From NCBI GenBank assembly GCA_900762325.1, contig CAAFGG010000044.1:1-41999 (forward strand): a stretch of DNA of 41,999 nt. The letters run 5' to 3'. Positions 7,575-15,428 of this stretch are shown here, one piece after another (positions within the stretch are counted from its first letter, which is position 1; every line of letters begins with the position of its first letter). This DNA comes from an uncultured Collinsella sp. Its GTDB lineage: Bacteria; Actinomycetota; Coriobacteriia; Coriobacteriales; Coriobacteriaceae. Below the pieces are notes generated by a model that was given only the letters and a program-made list of their open reading frames with translations, had not been told where the DNA came from and did not search any database. Both the position numbers and the translations under genes were made by a program.

Positions 7575-8567
7575 CTAGGAACGCCAAAAGGCATCTATGA
7601 GGTCATCTCGGTTGGAGACACCGCTTTTAACGTAGATGCGATGCAAGTGCGCCTTGACAGTGCCAGGGCTGATGACCAACTCGCTGGCGATGTTTTGGGC
7701 GTCGTTGCCCTTCAGCACCAGCGTGAGCACCTCCTGCTCGCGCCGCGACAGCTTATGGGCATCGGCATAGATCACAACGCGTGATGCTAGATCGTCCCCA
7801 GAGCGTGCGCTCTCGGCCGCCACGTCCTCATCGGCACGCGGATGACGGGCATACACGCGCAGGATATGGCTAAACTGGCAAAAGAGTTGGACCGCGCATG
7901 CCATGAGCAGCACGTTTTCGGAGATATTGCGCTCGGACAGATACCACAAAAAGAGGCTGATGACGGGGTTTTGAGAGTCGGGGCGACAGAGCAAAATCAT
8001 GTAGGTGTCCTCGGCGATTACGCAAAACGCAAGAACGAGTGCCACCTTCCAAAAGAGCTTTGAGCGGTCGAGGTCGAGTTTCTCAACACGCGTGGCCCTG
8101 TGCCGGTAATGCCAGGCGGCATAGGCAAGACATCCTACATTGCCCAGGTCACGCGTGAGCCAAAAGAGATACTGCTGCATCTCTCCGGCAGCACCGCTGC
8201 GAGGCACCAGCACCAATTGCAAGATTGAAAACGGCACGATAGCAAGTCCGAGCATGCGCGACGTCGGCCTTTTGCGCAAGCGCGCAAACATCCACAGTAC
8301 CACGCAGGCATAGATGGCAATACCGAGCACGCAGCGCAGCAAGGGGTGCTGCAACGGCTCGCTAAAGGTAACAGCGTAGTCGTATTTGAGCCGATTGTAC
8401 TCGTCAAAAAAAATGACCGACATATCGAGCATGTAGAGCAAAAAGCCCGCCGCGGCCACCAGGCTGTCGCGACGGCGCGTCATGAGCCAAACCACCAATG
8501 CCACGGCACTGGTCACCAGAGCCACACCCATGATAATCGTGGTGTAGATATAGAACGCGAAACTCAT
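7575..8567 (-). CDS. LuxR-family regulator with multi-spanning membrane N-terminus (1)
   Basis: A 330-residue protein. About seven hydrophobic segments fill residues 1-235, starting at once with FAFYIYTTIIMGVALVTSAV. The C-terminal LuxR-type HTH covers about 265-325: LSRREQEVLTLVLKGNDAQ followed by IASELVISPGTVKAHLHRIY, the canonical recognition helix G-T-V-K-x-H. No receiver domain or known ligand domain is present; in Coriobacteriia such membrane-anchored LuxR proteins are common and poorly characterised. It shares layout and motifs (YLSERNISEN, VIAEDTYMILL) with the regulator at 15429, so they are paralogues. Neighbours suggest control of the amidohydrolase-MATE genes or of the divergent small gene, an inference. 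Confidence 0.9.
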   Translation of the reverse strand: MSFAFYIYTTIIMGVALVTSAVALVVWLMTRRRDSLVAAAGFLLYMLDMSVIFFDEYNRLKYDYAVTFSEPLQHPLLRCVLGIAIYACVVLWMFARLRKRPTSRMLGLAIVPFSILQLVLVPRSGAAGEMQQYLFWLTRDLGNVGCLAYAAWHYRHRATRVEKLDLDRSKLFWKVALVLAFCVIAEDTYMILLCRPDSQNPVISLFLWYLSERNISENVLLMACAVQLFCQFSHILRVYARHPRADEDVAAESARSGDDLASRVVIYADAHKLSRREQEVLTLVLKGNDAQNIASELVISPGTVKAHLHRIYVKSGVSNRDDLIDAFWRS

Positions 8568-8600
8568 GCCCGCCTCCCCTGTCTAGATGCCGTGAGGATG

Positions 8601-8630
8601 TTGACAGATTCTTTGCCGCAAGATTAGACT
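8601..8630 (+). promoter_or_regulatory. Candidate promoter for the small gene at 8696
   Basis: TTGACA (8601-8606) and TAGACT (8625-8630) are separated by 18 bases. Downstream are a dyad TAAACG/CGTTTA (8638-8657) and two direct copies of CTCACCGAT(T/G)AAA at about 8629 and 8674. The elements lie in the divergent gap between luxR (minus) and the small gene (plus). Confidence 0.5.
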
Positions 8631-8695
8631 CACCGATTAAACGTACTGTATCGTTTAGATAAACAAGCTGTGTCTCACCGATGAAAGGAGATGCC

Positions 8696-8887
8696 ATGGC
8701 GCCTATCGCACCGCTCAAAATACTCGTTGCTCCTGCCGCCAAGGCCATCGTCCACCTGAGCGACTCACTTACCTACAATGACGTCCCCTGTGTCGTCGAA
8801 GAGCGTTCGGACAGCTGCCCCTATCTGGGCCACATCCCCTTCTTTGCGCCTAAGCTCGTTTCCGATCCCGAGCACCGCGAACAGTAA
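8696..8887 (+). CDS. Small hypothetical protein
   Basis: A 63-residue open frame beginning MAPIAPLKILVAPAAKAIVH. The family is not recognised. Support for it being real: AAAGGAG with a 6-base gap before ATG 8696, a promoter-like TTGACA...TAGACT upstream, and third-position G+C preference like its neighbours. It has no signal peptide or clear membrane span and contains two cysteines (PCVVEERSDSCPY). It is divergent from luxR (1) and convergent with the permease gene, whose stop codon is 37 bases away. A longer start at 8681 is possible but poorly supported. Confidence 0.5.
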   Translation: MAPIAPLKILVAPAAKAIVHLSDSLTYNDVPCVVEERSDSCPYLGHIPFFAPKLVSDPEHREQ

Positions 8888-8939
8888 TCCAAGATGCACC
8901 AAGCGCTGCGCAACTCGCGGCGCTTACTGTTTTGGTGCA
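8880..8939. terminator. Bidirectional hairpin region between convergent genes
   Basis: Three inverted repeats overlap: AACAGTAA/TTACTGTT (8880-8887 and 8924-8931), TGCACCAA/TTGGTGCA (8895-8902 and 8932-8939) and AAGCGC/GCGCTT (8901-8925). The first two pairings cross, so they are either alternatives or a pseudoknot. Both stop codons, of the small plus-strand gene and of the minus-strand permease, lie in the arms of the first pair. No strong T-tract is present. Confidence 0.5.
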
Positions 8940-10333
8940 AAGTAACCTGACCCCCGTGCACCAACGCCGGGATTGTCGACGCTTCGGCCGCGGCGCGATA
9001 TGAGGCGCGAAACCTCGCCCAATAACAGGCCAATCACTACGCCCGCGAGAATCGGCAACTTTGCCATCTCGGCGGGCGAGCCGTTAAGCGGCACGATTGT
9101 CGCAACAATCGAAAGCACGAGTTCTACCACCGGCACCGCAAGCGCTACCGCAAGCACCTTGCCCTCGAAGGGCGCGCGGAACACACGTGGGCGGTCATCG
9201 TATTTACGCAGGCGCCAAAACGCCGGGAACATCGGGATATAGCTCATGAGCAGAAAGACGACGTTCATCGAGAAGAAGACCCAAAAGACGTCGGAACCTT
9301 CACCCAGCGGAATCTGAAGTAGCAGCACCAAGCTGGCAAAACAACCGTTAATGAGTGCCGAGCCGTTGGGCATGCCGGTCTTCTTGGACACCAGTGCAAA
9401 GGGACGCGGCATGTTGCCATGGCGCGCGGCATAGCTCGCCACGTTGTTGACGCCAAAGCTCCAACAGATCATGTTGGCAAACAGCGTTACCAAAAAGGCC
9501 ATGCCCACGATCATTGTCAGCGGGTGGCTGCGCCCCACCATGGCGGCAACCGCGTCCACAATGCCCGAATCGAGCGAAAGCTGCTCGGTGGGAACCGCGG
9601 CTCCAATACCGATGCCACAGATAATGTAGATCGCCGCGATGGCAACGCCACCGGCGATAACCGCCTTGGGGATGTCGCGCGATGGGTTCTTCATCGTGCT
9701 GGCAAAGGTCGCGACCACCTCAAAGCCCATAAAATTGAAGAGGATGATCGAAAGATACGTCAGTGAGTTAGTGTCTCCCAGATCGGGGACAAAGGTCTTA
9801 AACGACATATCGTTGGCAAAGCCGTTATTGCAGGCAAACCAGATGCCGACGATTCCCACCACGGCGGTAATGAGCACCTTGATGACGGCGCCGCCATCCA
9901 TGACCCAATCGGCCTCGGCCACCGGCTGCATTGCCATGACCGTAACGCCCCACACAAAGGCAAGCTCGATGGCAATTCGGACCCCAAGCGAAAATTCGAT
10001 GCCCCATACCGCATTGATGACACTGGGGAACATGCAGGCGATACTTGCCACCCACAGTGGAAAGTTGACCCAATAGCACCAGGAGCAGCGGGCGCCCCAA
10101 CGGTCGCCCAAGCCCAGGCGAACCCAATCGTACAGGCCGCCCTCGGAATCGAACGCCGTGCCCAGCTCGGCCACCACCAGGCCATAGGGAAGCAAAAACG
10201 TAATGATGAGGAAGATCCACCAGAAGAACTGCACGTTACCCATGGCAGATGCCGGAGCGGCCGCCTCAATGGTAAAGACAACGCAGATAACCGAGAGGAT
10301 GACCTCGAACAGGGAGAACTTTTTACCTGCCAC
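8924..10333 (-). CDS. APC-superfamily amino acid/polyamine permease (2)
   Basis: A 469-residue polytopic membrane protein with about 12 spans. It opens with the APC helix 1 motif (SVICVVFTIEAAAPASAMG), followed by FFWWIFLIITFLLPYGLVVAELG. It is a clear paralogue of the antiporter at 12452-13891: the same helix 1, the NGFANDMS segment, LSIILFNFMGFEV, GNMP and SYIPMFPAFWRLRK are shared. The start is GTG 10333 with GGGGGAG upstream. It lies 545 bp downstream of the agmatine deiminase gene on the same strand, behind a terminator-like hairpin, so it probably has its own control. Agmatine, putrescine or a related amine is a reasonable guess from paralogy, not demonstrated. Confidence 0.9.
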   Translation of the reverse strand: MAGKKFSLFEVILSVICVVFTIEAAAPASAMGNVQFFWWIFLIITFLLPYGLVVAELGTAFDSEGGLYDWVRLGLGDRWGARCSWCYWVNFPLWVASIACMFPSVINAVWGIEFSLGVRIAIELAFVWGVTVMAMQPVAEADWVMDGGAVIKVLITAVVGIVGIWFACNNGFANDMSFKTFVPDLGDTNSLTYLSIILFNFMGFEVVATFASTMKNPSRDIPKAVIAGGVAIAAIYIICGIGIGAAVPTEQLSLDSGIVDAVAAMVGRSHPLTMIVGMAFLVTLFANMICWSFGVNNVASYAARHGNMPRPFALVSKKTGMPNGSALINGCFASLVLLLQIPLGEGSDVFWVFFSMNVVFLLMSYIPMFPAFWRLRKYDDRPRVFRAPFEGKVLAVALAVPVVELVLSIVATIVPLNGSPAEMAKLPILAGVVIGLLLGEVSRLISRRGRSVDNPGVGARGSGYFAPKQ

Positions 10334-10505
10334 GACACGCTCCCCCTACAGCAAAAAGGATGGCATCTGTACCGAAGGCGCAGCCCAAGGTAGGGTTGCA
10401 GGCCGCGTCACCGGTGCAGGTGCCATCCCAAAGAGAAGAGAGGATGCAATTGTTGGACCAACGCTCGCGGAACAGGCGCGTGTAGATAACGATACGCTGG
10501 TACAT
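10323..10505 (-). CDS. Possible 60-residue Cys-containing leader ORF overlapping the permease start
   Basis: An open frame from ATG 10505 begins MYQRIVIYTRLFRERWSNNC and ends at TAA 10323, 11 bases inside the permease gene. GGAG lies 7 bases before the ATG. The codons favour C/G in third position as in neighbouring genes, and the C-terminal half has the pattern C-x5-C-x5-C with many Gly and Ala. The same DNA also forms a long hairpin with a T-tract (10353-10428). It may be a real small protein coupled to the permease, or a chance frame over a regulatory RNA. No family is recognised. Confidence 0.3.
   Translation of the reverse strand: MYQRIVIYTRLFRERWSNNCILSSLWDGTCTGDAACNPTLGCAFGTDAILFAVGGACRGR
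10353..10428 (-). promoter_or_regulatory. Long hairpin with T-tract just upstream of the permease (possible attenuator)
   Basis: On the minus strand GGATGGCA (10428-10421) pairs with TGCCATCC (10365-10358), extended inward by CTGCACCG/CGGTACAG and by GGC/GCC and CCC/GGG pairs. TTTTTGC follows directly, and the permease ribosome-binding site begins about 10 bases later. This geometry fits an intrinsic terminator that would stop transcription right before the permease unless refolded. No known riboswitch class was matched by eye. Confidence 0.45.
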
Positions 10506-10553
10506 AGATACTCCGATCAAAACGGTCGCGCTCGCAACCGGAAACTATCAGCA

Positions 10554-10636
10554 ATTGAATACGCGTCTGACCTGGGAAATTCAAGCGAACAATTGGCCTA
10601 ACCCGCAATAAATCCCAGATCAGACGCGTACTCAAT
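10554..10636 (-). repeat. 24-bp inverted repeat whose mismatches are G-U pairs in minus-strand RNA
   Basis: The arms at 10554-10577 and 10613-10636 (TACGCGTCTGA then CTGGGA and its complement) match at 22 of 24 positions. The two differences become G-U pairs in RNA read from the minus strand but A-C mismatches on the other strand. A nearby perfect hairpin GGGCACTCCG/CGGAGTGCCC lies at 10645-10677. Both are in the gap between agmatine deiminase and the permease. Confidence 0.6.
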
Positions 10637-10681
10637 CAAAGAGGCGGGCACTCCGAAGTGGAGGCAACGGAGTGCCCAAAG

Positions 10682-10779
10682 AAAAAACCCAGCCGACCAA
10701 GACATCAAGTAGCAGCCCATCAATGCCCCGAGATGGTCACGGTGCGGTTCACCGACTGTCCGATTGATCGGCTGGGTTT
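10682..10779 (-). terminator. Terminator-like structure after agmatine deiminase
   Basis: On the minus strand AAACCCAGCCGA (10779-10768) pairs with TCGGCTGGGTTT (10696-10685), followed by a run of T and TTCTTT. The roughly 70-base enclosed segment has further pairing (TCAAT/ATTGA and CGGT/ACCG), so it is more elaborate than a simple terminator. It begins about 100 bases after the agmatine deiminase stop. Confidence 0.55.
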
Positions 10780-10878
10780 CTGAGGTGCGGCAGATTCCCG
10801 TGAAAGAGGAGCGCCGCGTACTTTGGTACGCAAGCGACGAATGAACGGGAAGGTGCCGTGCCTCAGGAAGCCAGACAA

Positions 10879-12084
10879 TTACGCGGACGGCTCCTGCTGC
10901 GTGATGCAGTGGATGTTGCCGCCGCCGAAGACGACCTGCTCGGACTGAACGCCGACGCACTTGTAGACGCCCTCGCCCCAGACCTCGTCGTAGATCTTCT
11001 GGAGCGTGTCGACGGCCAGCTGGTCGTTCTCGTCGCCGTACTGCGGGACGATAACGCCGTGGTTGGTGACCAGGTAGTTCATGTAGGAGGCGATCAGCGG
11101 CTCGTCGGGGACGCGAGGCTCGGCGTTCTCGTCGGCGTCGATGGTGTCGCAGGAAGCCTGGTCCATGAACAGCGGGTTCACGGGCATGCAGAGCTTGTAG
11201 ACCTTCATCTTGCGGCCCTTGGCGTCAACGGCGTTGGAGAGGGTCTCGTAGGCAGCGTGGCACTGCTCGTAGAACGGATACTCGGGATCGTCGGTCCAGA
11301 TGCAGGCCATGACGCCCGGGGCGATGAACGTGGCGACGTCGTCGATGTGGCCGTTGGTCTCCTCGGGGTCGATGCCCTCCTTGACCCAGATGACCTTCTC
11401 GACACCCAGGTAATCCTTGAGGTGCTCGTCCATGTAGGCGCGAAGCTCCTCGCTCCAGGGCTCAAACTTCTTGTGGTACTTGGGCCAGATGGACTCGGGA
11501 TCCTCTTCCTCCTCGAGCACCGCAGAGCAGGTGCGGCCCGGGGAAAGCAGGCACTGATCGGTCACGACAAGGGTGCCCTCGCCGTCGACGGTGATGGAGC
11601 CGCCCTCGAGGATCATGTCGTCGGGACGATAGCGGCGGCAGCCGGAGAGCTCAGCCATCTTGAGGGCAATCTGCTCGTCCTTGTCCCACGGGAAATAGAG
11701 GCCGTCGACGAGACCGCCGTAGGCGTTGAAGTGCCAGTGGTTGGCGCGCTTCTCGCCCTTGCCGTTGATGACGTAGGTGGCGGCGGTGTCGCGGAACCAA
11801 GCGTCGTCGGTGGTCATCTCGATAACGGTGACGTTCTCGTCGTTCTCAAAGACGGCCTTGCAGTTGGCATAGTCGACCTGGTTGGCGCACATATAGACCG
11901 GGGTGAACTCGGAGATGGCGCGGGCGATGGCGGCATACTGCTTCTGGGCCGGCTTGGCGCCGTGGGCCCAGGTGTCGGTGCGGTGGGGCCAGCCCATCCA
12001 CACGCGATCCTGCGGGGCGAACTCGGCGGGCATGAAGAAGCCGTCGGCCTTGGGGGTGGACTCGGACTCGGTGATCGTACGCAT
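10879..12084 (-). CDS. aguA: Agmatine deiminase
   Basis: It hydrolyses agmatine to N-carbamoylputrescine and ammonia, the first step of the agmatine deiminase pathway. The 401-residue product shows the guanidine-modifying (pentein) fold motifs: DDAWFRD at 93-99, LEGGS at 159-163, NGHIDD at 244-249, and GGGNIHCITQQ at 387-397 with catalytic Cys393. It is somewhat longer than usual (about 365-380), with an extra acidic stretch at about 185-210 (VLEEEEDPE). The ATG 12084 is chosen for TTGGAGGAAATCTT upstream; the frame runs open to 12249. It follows the antiporter and putrescine carbamoyltransferase genes on the same strand. Confidence 0.95.
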   Translation of the reverse strand: MRTITESESTPKADGFFMPAEFAPQDRVWMGWPHRTDTWAHGAKPAQKQYAAIARAISEFTPVYMCANQVDYANCKAVFENDENVTVIEMTTDDAWFRDTAATYVINGKGEKRANHWHFNAYGGLVDGLYFPWDKDEQIALKMAELSGCRRYRPDDMILEGGSITVDGEGTLVVTDQCLLSPGRTCSAVLEEEEDPESIWPKYHKKFEPWSEELRAYMDEHLKDYLGVEKVIWVKEGIDPEETNGHIDDVATFIAPGVMACIWTDDPEYPFYEQCHAAYETLSNAVDAKGRKMKVYKLCMPVNPLFMDQASCDTIDADENAEPRVPDEPLIASYMNYLVTNHGVIVPQYGDENDQLAVDTLQKIYDEVWGEGVYKCVGVQSEQVVFGGGNIHCITQQEPSA

Positions 12085-12451
12085 AAGATTTCCTCCAAAT
12101 CGAACGATCGCTTGCTGCGGGCGGGTTACCCGCAGCCTAAAACCAAGAGATGATAGGCGCCCGTTCCCCGGCAAAGGTCGGGGCGCCCGGTGCCGGTTTT
12201 CACGGAATCGCACCGGCAAGCGACGACGTAACCAAGTGCGCGGAGACAAAACGCACGAAGGATACGGAAGAGAGATTGGGGTGGGCGGTGGTTACCGGAG
12301 CTATCGCTCACACCCACCCCGGGGAATGGTTAGCAAACCTGTCGCTTGGGCACGCCTCCGAAGAGGCTAGAGTGCCCGGAGTCGGGAACGACAAGCCCGA
12401 CGAAGCGCACGTTGGTACGCGAGGAGGGTTGGAGCCCCAGAACCGGGTGCT
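12085..12451 (-). other. 367-bp gap with several hairpins, upstream of agmatine deiminase
   Basis: No gene is supported. On the minus strand, after the antiporter stop, are GGGCAC/GTGCCC with GCCTC/GAGGC inside (about 12350-12385), GGGGTGGG/CCCACCCC (about 12275-12325) followed by AATCTCTC, CCGGTGC/GCACCGG (about 12185-12215), GGCGCC arms with CCCCG/CGGGG inside (about 12165-12195), and CTGCGGG/CCCGCAG (about 12116-12136). The density of stems suggests a structured leader or processing sites that set different mRNA levels for the antiporter and deiminase. No known riboswitch was identified. Confidence 0.4.
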
Positions 12452-13891
12452 CTAGTTCTCCTCGGCCTCGGCGGCCTCCTCAGCGAGACGCTGGGCTGCG
12501 AGCTCAGGGGTCAGACCCTTGTACTCTTCCTTGCGGCCCTTGGCGCTGACGACGCGGACGACCTCGCCGATGAGCACGAGCACGATGAAGATGACGATCA
12601 TCGGGAGCTTGTCGCCAATTTCAGCGGCGGAGAACGGAACCAGGGTTGCGACGATGGCCAGGACCAGCTCGATGCAGGGGATGGCCAGCATGACCTTCAT
12701 CATCGCGCCCTTGAACGGGAACGTGAAGATGCGCTCACGGTTGGGGTCGTTCTTACGAAGGTTGAGGAACGCCGGGAACATCGGGATGTAGGTGAGCAGC
12801 AGGAAGACGACGGAGGTGCCGAAGAGCATCCAGAAGACACCGTTGGAGATGGCGTCGATGGGCACCAGCTGCAGGCAGAGAACCAGGGAGGCAACGACAG
12901 CGTTGACCAGGTTGGCGCCGTTGGGCATGTCGTCATCCGAGATCATCGAGGCGAAGACCTTGGGCATGTTGCCGTGCTCAGCAGCATAGCGAGCGACGGA
13001 GTTGACGCCGAAGGACCAAGCAGCCATGTTGGCGAACAGGGTGATCAGGAAGGCGATGCAGATGACCTTGAAGAGCATGGAGTCGCCCACCATGGTCTGA
13101 ACTGCGACGATCATGCCGTAGTCGGGGTCGATGGAGTCGGCCGGCACGGCGGCGCCGATGCCGAAGCCGGCGAACAGGTAGATGACGGCGATAGCCACGC
13201 CACCGACGATGATAGCCTTGGGAATATCGCGAGCGGGATCGGCCATGTCGTCGGTCATGGTGCAGATGACCTCGAAGCCCATGAAGTTAAAGATGATGAT
13301 CGACAGGTAGCCGAGAGCGTTGGTGTTGGTGAGCTCGGGCAGGAAGGTGGCAGCGGACATGTCGTTCGCAAAACCGTTCTCCATGGCATACCAAATGCCC
13401 AAAGCGCCAACGATAACGGCGACGGCGACCTTGATGATGGCGCCACCGTTAAGGACCCACTCGGAGTCGGCCGCCTTGGAGCGGCCCATGAGGTAGACGA
13501 TCCACACAAAGGCAAGATCGATACCCATCTTGGCGATCAAGTTGAACTCGACGCCAAAGACCATGCCCAAAATGTCGGGGAACATGGTAGCCAGCGAGGC
13601 GATCCACAGCGGGTAGTTGACCCAGTAGTAGTACGAGATGCGGGCGCCCCATTTGTCGCCCAGGCCATCGCGTACCCAGTCGTAAATGCCGCCCTCGCCG
13701 TCATAGGTGGTACCGAGCTCGGCGACAACCATGCCGTAGGGAAGCAGGAAGGTCAGGATCAGGAAGATCCACCAGAAGAACTGCTGGTTGCCAATGGCAG
13801 CAGCAGGAGCGGCGGCCTCGCAAACGAAGACGACGCAGATGATGGTCGAAATGACCGTCAAGAAGGAAAGCTTTTTCTTTCCGTCGCTCAT
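12452..13891 (-). CDS. aguD: APC-superfamily permease, probable agmatine/putrescine antiporter
   Basis: A 479-residue membrane protein of the APC superfamily with about 12 spans: helix 1 is STIICVVFVCEAAAPAAAIG, followed by FFWWIFLILTFLLPYGMVVAELG. The C-terminus is an acidic, Ala/Glu-rich tail (LAEEAAEAEEN). Its place between putrescine carbamoyltransferase and agmatine deiminase matches AguD of the agmatine deiminase pathway, which exchanges external agmatine for internal putrescine. ATG 13891 has GAAGGAG 6 bases upstream. The gap to the upstream gene is 133 bp. A paralogue lies at 8924. The substrate is inferred from context. Confidence 0.88.
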   Translation of the reverse strand: MSDGKKKLSFLTVISTIICVVFVCEAAAPAAAIGNQQFFWWIFLILTFLLPYGMVVAELGTTYDGEGGIYDWVRDGLGDKWGARISYYYWVNYPLWIASLATMFPDILGMVFGVEFNLIAKMGIDLAFVWIVYLMGRSKAADSEWVLNGGAIIKVAVAVIVGALGIWYAMENGFANDMSAATFLPELTNTNALGYLSIIIFNFMGFEVICTMTDDMADPARDIPKAIIVGGVAIAVIYLFAGFGIGAAVPADSIDPDYGMIVAVQTMVGDSMLFKVICIAFLITLFANMAAWSFGVNSVARYAAEHGNMPKVFASMISDDDMPNGANLVNAVVASLVLCLQLVPIDAISNGVFWMLFGTSVVFLLLTYIPMFPAFLNLRKNDPNRERIFTFPFKGAMMKVMLAIPCIELVLAIVATLVPFSAAEIGDKLPMIVIFIVLVLIGEVVRVVSAKGRKEEYKGLTPELAAQRLAEEAAEAEEN

Positions 13892-14024
13892 GATGAGCTC
13901 CTTCGCTCAGTCTTGGACAGATCCGAGGCCCTAAGGTATTAAGGCAATTGCTTGGGCCTCGGTGAGCGGGCGACAGGAGACGAGCATCCGCCGCCCGCAA
14001 ACGTGCTTTTAGAAGCCTTGAGGC

Positions 14025-15098
14025 TTAGAGCTGCTCGAGAGCCTCGAGAGCGGCGTGGAGCTCAGCCTTGGCGGAGTACTCGACACCCTCGTCGTTGAGC
14101 GGGGTGCGCTTGCCCAGGGCGGCAAGGAGAGCACGGATGGAGTGCTTGCGGTTCTCGGCCTCGACCCAGCACAGGGAGCGCTCGGGATCGTCCATGACTT
14201 CGTCGACGACCTCCTCGTTGCGGGTGGCCGGCAGGCAGTGCATGAACTTGGAGTTGGGGCCGGCAAAGTTCATCATGTCCATGGTGACCTGATACTTGGG
14301 ATAGAACACGTCCATGTAGTTCTCGCCCGAGACCTCCTCGTCGTACAGGCCATACCACACGTCGGTGTAGATGAAGTCGGCGCCCTTGATGCACTCGATG
14401 TCGTCGGAGATGACGATGGAGCCACCGGAGACCTTGCAGTTCTCCTCGGCGATGGCCATCATCTGCTTGCCGAACTCGGCGCGCTCCTCGACGGTGCCAA
14501 CGTGCAGGCCGCCGTCGGGGATCTGGTGGCCCTTAGGTCCAAACTGGACAAACTTCATGCCGACCTTGGAGGCGATGAACATGAGGGAGACGCAGACCTG
14601 GGTGGCGTCGCCGATGAAGGCCAGGGTGCAGTCCTCGATCTTCTTGCCCTCGGGGAGGTTCTCGAGCATGGTCATGAGGTCGCCCATCTCCTGCGTGGGA
14701 TGGTTGAACTCGGACATGCCGTTGATGACGGGCACAGCGGAGCCCTCGGCGAGGCCGACGACGTCCTTGTGACGGTCAACGCGAGCCATCATGATGTCGA
14801 GCAGCGAGCCCATAACGCGAGCGGTGTCGCCCAGGGACTCGTGACCGCCGAGCTGGATGGTGCCAGGGCCATAGAACTGAGCATGGCCGCCGAGGTCGGT
14901 CATAGCGGTCTCGAAGGAAAGACGAGTGCGGGTGGAGACCTGCTGGAAGATCATGCCAAGGCTCTTGTTGCGGAGCAGGTGCGGATAATAACCGTCAACC
15001 TTGATGGCCTTCTTCATTGCCAGGCCAAGATCCTCAATAGCCAGGATCTGCTCTTTGGTGAAGTCGTTGGTGTCGATGAAATCCTTAGGCAGTGCCAT
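14025..15098 (-). CDS. ptcA: Putrescine carbamoyltransferase
   Basis: It transfers the carbamoyl group of N-carbamoylputrescine to phosphate, giving putrescine and carbamoyl phosphate (catabolic direction). The 357-residue protein shows the transcarbamylase motifs STRTR (55-59), GTIQLGGHE (79-87), HPTQ (133-136) and HCLP (287-290). The segment YTDVWYGLYD (244-253) and the absence of an ornithine-type SMG loop match putrescine rather than ornithine carbamoyltransferases. ATG 15098 has AAAGGAAA upstream; an earlier in-frame start at 15179 is not supported. It is first in the agmatine set and divergent from luxR (15429). Carbamate kinase, the usual partner that makes ATP, is not seen here. Also called aguB in some species. 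Confidence 0.93.
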   Translation of the reverse strand: MALPKDFIDTNDFTKEQILAIEDLGLAMKKAIKVDGYYPHLLRNKSLGMIFQQVSTRTRLSFETAMTDLGGHAQFYGPGTIQLGGHESLGDTARVMGSLLDIMMARVDRHKDVVGLAEGSAVPVINGMSEFNHPTQEMGDLMTMLENLPEGKKIEDCTLAFIGDATQVCVSLMFIASKVGMKFVQFGPKGHQIPDGGLHVGTVEERAEFGKQMMAIAEENCKVSGGSIVISDDIECIKGADFIYTDVWYGLYDEEVSGENYMDVFYPKYQVTMDMMNFAGPNSKFMHCLPATRNEEVVDEVMDDPERSLCWVEAENRKHSIRALLAALGKRTPLNDEGVEYSAKAELHAALEALEQL

Positions 15099-15221
15099 GT
15101 CGATTTCCTTTCCGCCGGTCTTGCCGACTATTACTATGAGGCGCTCGAACATCACGCCTCGTGTTGACAAGACCATCATTCACCCGTATGCAATTTTTAC
15201 CTAGTTTATTCGGGATTAAAG

Positions 15222-15311
15222 ACCGTTCACGGAGTTACACCCCCTCTAAACCAATATAAACCCGCAGGTCAAGAGTTTACAGGGGGTTTACCATCTAGAA
15301 CCGCGAACGGT
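15222..15311. promoter_or_regulatory. Nested inverted repeats between ptcA and luxR
   Basis: Inner arms ACCCCCTCTAAAC (15239-15251) and GTTTACAGGGGGT (15275-15287) match at 12 of 13 positions. Outer arms ACCGTTCACGG (15222-15232) and CCGCGAACGGT (15301-15311) match at 10 of 11. The set is centred in the divergent gap and could be the operator of the neighbouring LuxR regulator. TATATT on the minus strand in the middle may serve as a -10 box for ptcA without a good -35, as expected for an activator-dependent promoter. The 11-mer ACCGTTCACGG recurs at 32380 and 40543. Confidence 0.55.
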
Positions 15312-15428
15312 ATACGGCTATGCTGTATCTCGGCGCCTAATCCGCAATGAAACGAAGGGTTGAGACGTCTATATCCCACAAGGTATACAGAGCTCGGCCA
15401 TAGAATAAATGAGATGGGACGGTGGCAG

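Noticed and set aside
10381..10428. T-box leader, suggested by TGGCACC
   Set aside because: No stem I features, specifier loop or matching antiterminator bulge could be placed.
12150..12220. Possible cobalamin riboswitch upstream of agmatine deiminase (GGTGCGATTCCG segment)
   Set aside because: The similarity is limited to a short stretch; the conserved B12-box GCCACTG and overall layout are missing.
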